Part shown: piece after piece, positions 27,065 to 34,690 of the stretch
Numbering within the stretch: the first letter of the stretch is position 1
How the letters are laid out: every line of letters begins with the position of its first letter
NCBI GenBank assembly: GCA_965221725.1
Contig: OZ244909.1
Coordinates: 558,001 to 622,000, forward strand
Length of the DNA: 64,000 nucleotides
From: HK1 sp965221725
GTDB taxonomy: Bacteria > Pseudomonadota > Gammaproteobacteria > HK1
Reading direction: 5' to 3'
The notes under the pieces: model-generated
What the model was told of the DNA's origin: nothing
Databases searched by the model: none
The model's input: only the letters and a program-made list of their open reading frames with translations
Made by a program: the position numbers and the translations under genes

Positions 27065-28249
27065 TCAGGCGGCCGCGGCGACTTGCGGTGCGAGGTGGGC
27101 GCCGATGCTCTCGCCCACGCGGGTCGCCGCGCCCTTCTCCGCGTCGCGCATCAGGTGGGCATAGCGGGCGGTGGTCGCTATCTTGCGGTGGCCGAGCAGC
27201 GTGCCGATGGTGGGCAGGCCCTCGCCGAGGGCGAGCGCCCTCGATGCGTAGGAGTGGCGCAGGTCATGAATGCGCACATCGTCGAGCCCGGCCCTCTCCC
27301 GGATGCGATGCCAGTGGTAGCTGAGACTCGACAAGTGAGTCCCCGGCTTCGGCCCGGCAATCACCCACGGAGTGTCGGGGGCGCGCCGAATGCCGGCGAG
27401 CACCGCCGCCACCGGCGCGGTGAGCGGCACCCGGCGCGGCCCCGTCTTCGCATCGCGCAGCCGGAGCTCGCCCGCGGTGCGGTCCACATCGTCCCAGCGC
27501 AATGCGGTGATTTCTGCATGGCGGCATCCGGTCAGCACCAGCAGCCGCAGGGCAGCGATGGCCGGGGGCCAGACCGAACCATCGCGCGCCGCTTCGGTCA
27601 GGACTCGGCCGAGGCGCCGATATTCCTCCACCGTCAGGAAGCGCTCCCGAGGATGTTGCTTGTAGTGCCGGACCGCCCGGCAGGGATTGCGGCCGGGAGG
27701 CACAAGTTCCCATGCTTCGGCCAAGTGGAGCATCGCCGAGAGGGTCCGGACGACCGCATTGGCGGTGGCGGGCGTATCGCGCAGCCGGTGATGCAGCGCC
27801 GCGACCTCGGCGCGTCCGACGCTACCCAGCGCCATTGCACCGAGCACGGGCAGGATGTGGCAGTCGAGGTGGCCCTGGTACGTCCTCGCGGTGTTCGGCT
27901 TGCAGTGCGTCTTCACATGCACGCGCAGGAAGCGCTCGGCCAACGCCGCCACGGTCAGCGCTGGCGCAAGGGGCGCAGGCGTCGGGGCCTCGCCCCGCTT
28001 GAGGCGGTCAATGACGACGGCCGCCTGCTTCCGCGCCTCTTCGGTCGCCAGCACCCCGTGGCACCCCAGCGTCACCCGCTTCAGCCCCGCCGGGCCTCTC
28101 GACTGCACCACGTAGCACTTCCGCCCGGCTGCATGGACCCGCACGCCGAAGCCGGCCAAGTCCCGATCCCAGAACAGGGTATCCTTCGCGGCGACCGCAA
28201 GGGCGTCGACGGTGCGCTTGGTGAGTTGCAGCGTGCTGCGCTTCGGCAT
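27065..28249 (-). CDS. Tyrosine recombinase/integrase (first of a tandem pair)
   Basis: A 394-residue integrase, paralogue of the next gene. Arm-binding domain (LFWDRDLAGFGVRVHAAGRK), core-binding domain (LRVHVKTHCKPNTARTYQGH) and catalytic residues Arg (LTGCRHAEITALRW), HxxR (RIHDLRHSYAS), His (LLGHRKIATTARYAHL) and Tyr are present. The frame is open further upstream to 28429, but family similarity starts at ATG 28249 (MPKRSTLQLTKRTVDAL). Paired recombinases with touching genes suggest joint action at the ends of one element. No attachment site could be proved by eye. Confidence 0.92.
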   Translation of the reverse strand: MPKRSTLQLTKRTVDALAVAAKDTLFWDRDLAGFGVRVHAAGRKCYVVQSRGPAGLKRVTLGCHGVLATEEARKQAAVVIDRLKRGEAPTPAPLAPALTVAALAERFLRVHVKTHCKPNTARTYQGHLDCHILPVLGAMALGSVGRAEVAALHHRLRDTPATANAVVRTLSAMLHLAEAWELVPPGRNPCRAVRHYKQHPRERFLTVEEYRRLGRVLTEAARDGSVWPPAIAALRLLVLTGCRHAEITALRWDDVDRTAGELRLRDAKTGPRRVPLTAPVAAVLAGIRRAPDTPWVIAGPKPGTHLSSLSYHWHRIRERAGLDDVRIHDLRHSYASRALALGEGLPTIGTLLGHRKIATTARYAHLMRDAEKGAATRVGESIGAHLAPQVAAAA

Positions 28250-28589
28250 GACTCCACTCCGCTGACATCGGGCGGCCGCCGCCAAGGCGCGATCGGATTC
28301 CCGAAACGAGATCGAAAAATCCGTCATCAAACCGCACACGTCCGGCCTCCATTCGGCGGGCATTGAAGCGCAACACTGACGCGAATGCAATGACGTGAGA
28401 GATGACAACAACGGCAGAAATCCCTGCATATTCAGCGTATTATCACCCCACGACGATGCCGGTCGAAGACCTGCGCAGGTGGAAACGACCTACCCCGTTT
28501 TCTCACCCCTTCCCGGCGGCGGGAATTTCCGACCGCAGAACCTCTGTTTTTGAAATCTGCCCACGGTGTGAGCGATAATCGCCCACCTC
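28250..28589. other. Region upstream of the integrases
   Basis: About 340 bases without a supported gene. The AT-richer part near 28380-28450 (for example TGCATATTCAGCGTATTATC) is a plausible promoter or attachment-site region for the integrase element, but no direct-repeat partner was found. Confidence 0.4.
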
Positions 28590-29825
28590 ATGGTCGATCG
28601 TCACTACCTGCATCGAGCCGCCTCGGGTTTGCTGGAGCGGGCTCTCGGCGTGTCGCCGGTCGTCGTGCTGATGGGCGCCCATCAGACCGGCAAGAGCACC
28701 CTGGCCCGGTCCGAGCCGTTCCTCTCGGATCGCCTCTACCTCACGCTTGACGATCTGGAAACCCGCGAGCACGCCCGAGTGGCGCCGGCGGATCTCCTCC
28801 GCCGCGCCTCCCGGATCACTGTGGACGAAGTGCAGCGCGAGCCCGATCTGCTGCTCGCCGTCAAGCGCGCAGTGGACGAGGACCATCCCCGCCGCCACGG
28901 TCGGTTCGTCCTCACCGGATCCGCGAACCTGCTGCTCATGCACCGCGTCTCGGAGACGCTCGCCGGGCGGGCGATCTACGTCAACCTCTGGCCCATGACC
29001 CGCCGGGAGCGGCTGAGCCTCCGCTCTCCCGGGATCTGGACCGAACTCCTGTCGACGCCAACAGCGGAATGGGTGGATCTCATCGAATCGAAGCCATCGA
29101 TTCCCGCCGACTGGCGGGACGAGATACGCGCGGGCGGCTATCCGACCCCGGCGGTTGAGCTGCACGACGACGAAGCCCGCTCACTCTGGTTCGACGGCTA
29201 TCTCCGAACCTACCTGGAGCGCGACCTCCAGACCATGGCCACGATCGGCAACCTCGTCGACTTTCGCCGACTCATGCGCGCGGCGACCCTTCGTCTCGGC
29301 GCCATGGTCAACCAGACCGAACTCGGCCGCGACACCCGAATTCCGCGCGCGACGGTGCAACGCTATCTCGACCTGCTGGAAGCCTCCTTCCAGTTGGTGC
29401 GCCTTGCCCCCTATTCCGTCAATCGCACCAAACGACTCATCAAGACCCCGAAGCTCTACTGGAGCGATCCGGCGCTCGCCCGATGGCTGGGCGGCTCCCA
29501 ACCGCCTGGCGGAGCCCACCTCGAAACCCTCGTCCTGCTCGACCTCCTGGTATGGCGCGACACTCAGGTCCCGGCCCCGGAGGTGCTGTACTGGCGCACG
29601 ACGACCGACCTCGAGGTCGATTTCGTGGTGGAGACCGGCCACCGGCTGCTGCCCATCGAGGTCAAGGCCACGACGACCCCCGGCTACTCCGATACCCGGG
29701 GCCTCCGGGCCTTTGGGGAGGAATACCCGGAGGCATGCACGGGCGGCCTGCTGCTCCACGGCGGCGGCGACATCCGGTGGTTGTCGGAGCGCATCCTCGC
29801 CGTTCCGTGGTGGCGGATACTGTAG
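28590..29825 (+). CDS. AAA ATPase with DUF4143-type C-terminus
   Basis: A 411-residue member of the same family as the protein at the left edge. Walker A GAHQTGKST near residue 36, Walker B-like ITVDEVQREPDLLLAVK near 87, sensor RFVLTGSANLLLM, then YLRTYLERDLQTMATIGNLV, a winged-helix-like LGRDTRIPRATVQRYLDLL and a C-terminal nuclease-like part (TTTDLEVDFVVETGHRLLPI followed by EVKA). Role unknown. It sits just outside the integrase pair, and is convergent with msrA with a 35-base gap. Confidence 0.87.
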   Translation: MVDRHYLHRAASGLLERALGVSPVVVLMGAHQTGKSTLARSEPFLSDRLYLTLDDLETREHARVAPADLLRRASRITVDEVQREPDLLLAVKRAVDEDHPRRHGRFVLTGSANLLLMHRVSETLAGRAIYVNLWPMTRRERLSLRSPGIWTELLSTPTAEWVDLIESKPSIPADWRDEIRAGGYPTPAVELHDDEARSLWFDGYLRTYLERDLQTMATIGNLVDFRRLMRAATLRLGAMVNQTELGRDTRIPRATVQRYLDLLEASFQLVRLAPYSVNRTKRLIKTPKLYWSDPALARWLGGSQPPGGAHLETLVLLDLLVWRDTQVPAPEVLYWRTTTDLEVDFVVETGHRLLPIEVKATTTPGYSDTRGLRAFGEEYPEACTGGLLLHGGGDIRWLSERILAVPWWRIL

Positions 29826-29860
29826 GAGTGGTTCCGCCGCCACGCGGCCCGGACGAACGG

Positions 29861-30490
29861 TCAGTGATGTCCGATTCCGTCGTGGGCCTGCCTCCCCCAC
29901 AACTGTTGCACGCGCGAATCGCGTCCGCACGAAAACCGATAGAACCGGTAGCGGACCGGGTTCTTCCGGTAGTAGTCCTGGTGGTAGTCCTCGGCCGGAT
30001 AGAACTCACCCGCCATCTCGATCGGCGTGACCACGGGCGCGTCGAGCACCGTCGACTGCTCCAGCGTCTCCCGTGACGCCTCGGCGAGGCGCCGCTGCTC
30101 TTCGTTGCCGACGAAGATCGCGGTCTGGTAGCTCTCGCCGCGGTCGCAGAACTGACCGCCGCCATCGGTGGGGTCGACGCTGCGCCAGAAGATGTGCAGC
30201 AGCCGTTCGTAGGAAATCTGCTTCGGGTCGTAGCGGATCCGCACCGCTTCGCGATGTCCGGTGCCGCCCCGGGTAACCTGCCGGTAGCTCGGGTTCGCGA
30301 CGGTCCCGCCCGTATACCCCGATATCGTCTCCACCACCCCGGGCACCTTGTCGAAATCCGACTCCACGCACCAGAAGCATCCGCCCGCAAACGTCGCGAC
30401 CGCTAGGCCGTCGTCGGTGGCGGCGGATACGCCGGGCGGCGCGAGTGCGCAGAGCATGGACACGACGATGAACGGTGCGATTCTGATCAT
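29861..30490 (-). CDS. msrA: Peptide methionine sulfoxide reductase MsrA, exported form
   Basis: Reduces methionine-S-sulfoxide in proteins. The catalytic motif FAGGCFWCVESDFDKVPGV starts near residue 33, and GYTGGTVANPSYRQV, GHREAVRIRYDP and FWRSVDPTDGGGQFCDRGES follow, all typical. The 209-residue protein has an N-terminal signal peptide (IRIAPFIVVSMLCALAPPG, cleavage near VSAA), so it likely acts in the periplasm. ATG 30490 has GAGGAGG ten bases upstream, which decides the start over longer frames. No msrB is adjacent. Confidence 0.94.
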   Translation of the reverse strand: MIRIAPFIVVSMLCALAPPGVSAATDDGLAVATFAGGCFWCVESDFDKVPGVVETISGYTGGTVANPSYRQVTRGGTGHREAVRIRYDPKQISYERLLHIFWRSVDPTDGGGQFCDRGESYQTAIFVGNEEQRRLAEASRETLEQSTVLDAPVVTPIEMAGEFYPAEDYHQDYYRKNPVRYRFYRFSCGRDSRVQQLWGRQAHDGIGHH

Positions 30491-30622
30491 CACTTCGACC
30501 TCCTCAATCCACCGGTTCGCCACTTGCACAGGTTGTCCCGAAAGCGATGCGCCTCTCCTTGCCCGAGACCGCCGATTCGGCCACCTGCGATGTCTGTCCT
30601 TCTCCGGGCATTCTCATCCACT

Positions 30623-30742
30623 CACGGAATGATGTCGTCCACGGCAACGCCCAGAACATCGGCCAGCCTGCACAAAGTGCAAACCGATCCGGAGCTTCGA
30701 CCGGCTTCGATCTCCGCGTACCGGACGCACTCCGGAGTCCGA
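30623..30742 (-). pseudogene. C-terminal remnant of an XRE-type HTH regulator
   Basis: In one minus-strand frame the translation reads VRYAEIEAGRSSGSVCTLCR followed by LADVLGVAVDDIIP and a stop. This is the second half of a Cro/C1-type helix-turn-helix domain (usual pattern ISRIEAGRSxGSLxTLxRLAxALGV). The first recognition helices and any start codon are missing; upstream the frame runs into the end of the hydrolase gene. It is a relic, not a working gene. Confidence 0.55.
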
Positions 30743-30772
30743 CAACCCTCCGTTCCACCATCTTCGTCATCA

Positions 30773-31717
30773 TCAGCGAACCGAGTCCCGGATCCAGCCC
30801 CCGAGCCACGCCGAGATTTCGGCCGAGTGTTCGTCCATCATGAACATGTGGCTCGATCCGGGGAATCCGACCGCCGGGAGATCGACCAGCTCGGCGCGCC
30901 CACCGGCGGCGTTCACGCGCTCGCCGAAGACGGTGGTGGCGGCGCGGGCGGCGGTCCAATGCGGCGAATGCTCGATGAAGTCCCCCATCAGCAGGAGCCA
31001 GGGACCGCCCGCGACCACCGGGCCGGAAATCCGCTCCTCGGTCGGCCAGCCGGAGGACTCGGCGCAGACCACACCGCGGATGCACTCGGGATTCTCGACT
31101 GCCGCATGGCTGCCCAGGTACCCGCCCTGGCTGTGGCAGATCAGCACGCAGGGACCGATCCGGCGCAGGGCGGCGCCGATCCCGCGGATCTGGGCCTCCG
31201 ACGTCGAAGTCCAGCGGGGCACGAACTGGCGCTGGAAGCTCTCCATCGCGCCGACCGGGAAGCGCTGGCCTTCGAACGGGGTTCCCGTCGCGAAGTCCTC
31301 GGGCCGCCCGAAACGGAACAGATTCCATGCCTCGGCCGGGGTCCGCATGATCGGCTCCCCTTCCCACATGCCTTCGAGGGCGCAGAAGCCGGAGCGGCCG
31401 CGTTCGACCCCGTCGATCACATGGACCGCGAAACCCTGGCGGAGGAAGTCGTGCAGCCAGCCGGGACGACCGTCCGGCGTGTTCTCCCAGCACGCGCCGG
31501 TCAGGCCGCCCCCGTGAAGCAGCACCAGCGGATACGGGAACGTCTGCTCGGCGGGAATGAAGTACTGGACGTAGACTTGCTCGATCATGAAATCGCCGTT
31601 CGGATCGTAATCGAGCGTCACATCGGGAGTGAGCCGAATCGTTCGCTTCTCCTTGCCGGCGACGCTCGCGAGCCGACCGCCTGCATGGAAACTCCCGAAT
31701 TCCCTGAGTGCGTACAT
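30773..31717 (-). CDS. Alpha/beta hydrolase
   Basis: A 314-residue alpha/beta-hydrolase fold protein: oxyanion strand LVLLHGGGLTGACWENTPDG, nucleophile elbow CHSQGGYLGSHAA (Ser), acid region and a likely catalytic His in GFPGSSHMFMMDEHS. It resembles esterases of the kind that have an extra strand and lid around WNLFRFGRPEDFATGTPFEG. Substrate unknown. ATG 31717 (MYALREFGSFHAGGR) is chosen because upstream residues have no family character. No signal peptide, so cytosolic. It is divergent from the dehydrogenase gene (296-base gap) and may share its regulation. Confidence 0.87.
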   Translation of the reverse strand: MYALREFGSFHAGGRLASVAGKEKRTIRLTPDVTLDYDPNGDFMIEQVYVQYFIPAEQTFPYPLVLLHGGGLTGACWENTPDGRPGWLHDFLRQGFAVHVIDGVERGRSGFCALEGMWEGEPIMRTPAEAWNLFRFGRPEDFATGTPFEGQRFPVGAMESFQRQFVPRWTSTSEAQIRGIGAALRRIGPCVLICHSQGGYLGSHAAVENPECIRGVVCAESSGWPTEERISGPVVAGGPWLLLMGDFIEHSPHWTAARAATTVFGERVNAAGGRAELVDLPAVGFPGSSHMFMMDEHSAEISAWLGGWIRDSVR

Positions 31718-32013
31718 GCTCGACTCCTGTCCCGGACCGGCCGGCAGGGTATCACTTCCACCCACTACCGCCCGACCGACGGGACACCCTGTACAGCCCC
31801 ATTTTTGTCGGGAGCGACGCTGGCGGCCGAGGCGCGGATGCGCTCGATGCTGTCGACAGCAGTGCCATGACGCCTCGGATAAAGACGAGCCCCGGCGCCC
31901 TGTAGCGGAGGCCGCGGATAGTCGCGACAATGCCGCTCGGTGCATTGCGCAGGGCACGCGCGGTGATGCCGCCGTTCCCGTATCCCCTGGCGCCAGGTCG
32001 AAGGAGACACCCG

Positions 32014-34488
32014 ATGAATCCCGATTTCCAAGCTGGTGCCCAGGCCGGAGCCCGGGTCCGTTACCCGGCCCACTACCGGGTCGTCATCGTCGGCGGGGGC
32101 GTGGTCGGCGCCTCCGTGCTCTACCACCTCGCCAGGTTCGGCTGGACCGACGTCGCGCTGATCGAGCGTTCGGTGCTGACGGCGGGTTCGTCGTGGCATG
32201 CGGCGGGCGGCGTGCATGCGCTGAACGCGGACCCGAACATGGCCGCACTCCAGGCGTACACCATCGACCTGCTGAGCGAAATCGAGCGGGAGTCGGGCCA
32301 GGACATCGGGCTGCACATGACGGGCGGGATCACGGTGGCCTCGGCCCCGGCCCGCTGGGAGTGGCTGCAGTCGGCATACCGGATCTTCCAGACCATCGGC
32401 ATCGAGGACTGCCACCTCATGACCCCGTCGGAGATCCGCGAGAAGTGCCCCATCATGGATGTCACCGGGGTCATCGGCGGCCTGTGGGCGGACCGCGAGG
32501 GTTACCTCGACACCACCGGCACCGTGCATGCCTACGCCGGCGCCGCCCGCAAGCGGGGCGCCACGGTGATCGAGCACAACCGGGTGGAGGCGCTGAACCA
32601 GCGCGCCGACGGCATGTGGGACGTGATGACCGAGCGGGGCATCGTCCACGCCGAGCACGTCGTCAACGCGGGCGGGCTCTGGGCCAGGCAGGTGGGGCGC
32701 ATGGTGGGGCTCGACCTGCCGCTCTCGCCCCTCCAGCACCACTACTTCGTGACCGAGACCATCCCCGAGGTGGCGGCGCTCGACTTCGAAGTGCCGATGA
32801 CGGTGGACCTCGAAGGGTTCACCTACCTCCGGCAGGACCAGCAGGGGGTGCTGGTCGGCATCTACGAGACCGACCACCGGCACTGGAACATCGACGGGGC
32901 GCCGTGGGACTACGGCTTCGACCTCATCCCCGAGGAGATCGACCGCATCGCCGGCGAGCTGGAGATGGCGTGGCGCCGGTACCCGGTGCTGGAACGGGTC
33001 GGGGTGAAGCGGTGGGTGAACGGCGCCTTCACCTTCTCTCCGGACGGCAACCCGCTGGTCGGGCCGGTGCCGGGGGTGCGCAACTACTGGCTCGCCTGCG
33101 GAGTGATGGCCGGGTTCCTTCAGGGCGGTGGGGTCGGCAAGTCGCTCGCGGAGTGGATGATCCACGGCGAGGCGGAGGCCGACGTGTGGCCGATGGACAT
33201 CGCGCGCTACGGGCGGTTCGCCTCGAACCGGGAGTACATCCGGCAGACTACCGGGCAGTTCTACTCGCGCCGCTTCGTGATGACCTACCCCAACGAGCAG
33301 CTTCCGGCCGGACGGCCACTGCGCAAGGCTCCCGCCCACGACGCGATGCACGCCGCGGGTTGCCGGTGGGGCTGCACCTGGGGGCTGGAAACACCGCTGG
33401 TGTTCGCACCCCCGGGCTTCGAGGAGACGCCGACGCTCAAACGATCGAATGCGTTCCCCATCGTCGCCGAGGAGTGCGAGGCGGTGCGCGAACGAGTGGG
33501 TCTCGTCGACATCTCCGGGTTCTCCCGCTTCGAGGTGAGCGGGCCGGGGGCGGAGGCGTGGCTGGATCGGATCCTGGCTTCACGCCTTCCCGCGCCCGGG
33601 CGGGCGAAGCTCGCGCCGATGCTCGCCGCGGACGGCCGTCTCAAGGGCGACCTCACGGTGTTCAACTGGGGCGACGGCGCCTGGTGGATCATGGGCTCGT
33701 ACTACCTCCGACAGTGGCACCGGCGCTGGTTCTCCGACCGCACCGCGGAACTCGGAGCGCACGACGTCTCGGTGCGCGACATCTCCGACGCGACAGTGGG
33801 CTTCGGGCTCGCCGGCCCGCGCTCGCGCGAGGTGCTGGCGGCACTCACCCACCAGGACCTCTCCAACCAAGCGCTGCCGTTCATGGGATGCGCAACGCTG
33901 GACGTCGGACTCCTGCGCGCGAAAGTCGGCCGCCTGTCGGTAACCGGCGAACTCGGCTACGAGATCAACGTGGGCGCGGCGGAGCACATCGGGCTGCGCG
34001 AGATGCTGCTCGACGCGGGCCGCGACCTCGGGATTCGCGAGTGGGGCTTCTACGCGATGAATTCGCTCCGGCTGGAGAAGAGCTTCGGGATCTGGAGCTG
34101 CGAGTTCACCCAGGGCTACACCCCGGGGATGACCGGCATGGACCGCTGGATCGCGTGGAACAAGGGCGAGTTCGTCGGCCGCGAGGCAGCGCTCGCCGAG
34201 CGCGAGAAGAACCCCGCGCCGCAAAGGCTGGTGACGCTGGAGGTGGATGCGCTCGATGCGGACGCCTCCGGCTACGAGCCGGTGTGGAAGGCCGGGCGCC
34301 GGGTCGGGTTCGTCACCTCCGGCGGATACGGCCACCACGTCGGCAAGAGCCTCGCTATGGCGCTGGTGGACGTGGAGCACGCGCAAGTCGGGGAGGAACT
34401 GCACACCCATGTGGTGGGGGCGGAACGCGGAGCGCGCATCATCGCGAGCAGCCCGTACGACCCGGAAGGAGCGGCGATGCGGGGATAG
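32014..34488 (+). CDS. FAD-dependent dehydrogenase of the dimethylglycine/sarcosine type
   Basis: An 824-residue two-part enzyme. Residues ~20-400: DAO-type FAD domain with IVGGGVVGASVLYHLA and SSWHAAGGVHALNADPN, where the His matches the covalent flavin site of dimethylglycine/sarcosine dehydrogenases. Residues ~440-820: aminomethyltransferase (GcvT-like) folate domain, with RVGLVDISGFSRFEVSGPGA, GELGYEINV and SFGIWSCEFTQGYTPGMTGM. Such enzymes demethylate N-methylated glycines and pass the one-carbon unit to tetrahydrofolate. Exact substrate cannot be read from sequence. AAGGAGA upstream supports ATG 32014. No linked glycine-betaine genes are visible in the window. Confidence 0.9.
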   Translation: MNPDFQAGAQAGARVRYPAHYRVVIVGGGVVGASVLYHLARFGWTDVALIERSVLTAGSSWHAAGGVHALNADPNMAALQAYTIDLLSEIERESGQDIGLHMTGGITVASAPARWEWLQSAYRIFQTIGIEDCHLMTPSEIREKCPIMDVTGVIGGLWADREGYLDTTGTVHAYAGAARKRGATVIEHNRVEALNQRADGMWDVMTERGIVHAEHVVNAGGLWARQVGRMVGLDLPLSPLQHHYFVTETIPEVAALDFEVPMTVDLEGFTYLRQDQQGVLVGIYETDHRHWNIDGAPWDYGFDLIPEEIDRIAGELEMAWRRYPVLERVGVKRWVNGAFTFSPDGNPLVGPVPGVRNYWLACGVMAGFLQGGGVGKSLAEWMIHGEAEADVWPMDIARYGRFASNREYIRQTTGQFYSRRFVMTYPNEQLPAGRPLRKAPAHDAMHAAGCRWGCTWGLETPLVFAPPGFEETPTLKRSNAFPIVAEECEAVRERVGLVDISGFSRFEVSGPGAEAWLDRILASRLPAPGRAKLAPMLAADGRLKGDLTVFNWGDGAWWIMGSYYLRQWHRRWFSDRTAELGAHDVSVRDISDATVGFGLAGPRSREVLAALTHQDLSNQALPFMGCATLDVGLLRAKVGRLSVTGELGYEINVGAAEHIGLREMLLDAGRDLGIREWGFYAMNSLRLEKSFGIWSCEFTQGYTPGMTGMDRWIAWNKGEFVGREAALAEREKNPAPQRLVTLEVDALDADASGYEPVWKAGRRVGFVTSGGYGHHVGKSLAMALVDVEHAQVGEELHTHVVGAERGARIIASSPYDPEGAAMRG

Positions 34489-34690
34489 CGACCGGCCGGA
34501 TGCGCCGCCGCGGCTACAGTGCCATCCATCCTTCAACCGGACCGCGGGATTGCACCGGACAATGAAGAGCCCCACCGGGTGGCCCTGATACCGCGAATCG
34601 ATAACATCACGGACCCTGGCCACCCTGGCCGCATCCTCGACGAGCGGGTGCTGGATCTCGCGGCTGGCGATAGGCAGCGAATTTTTCGGG

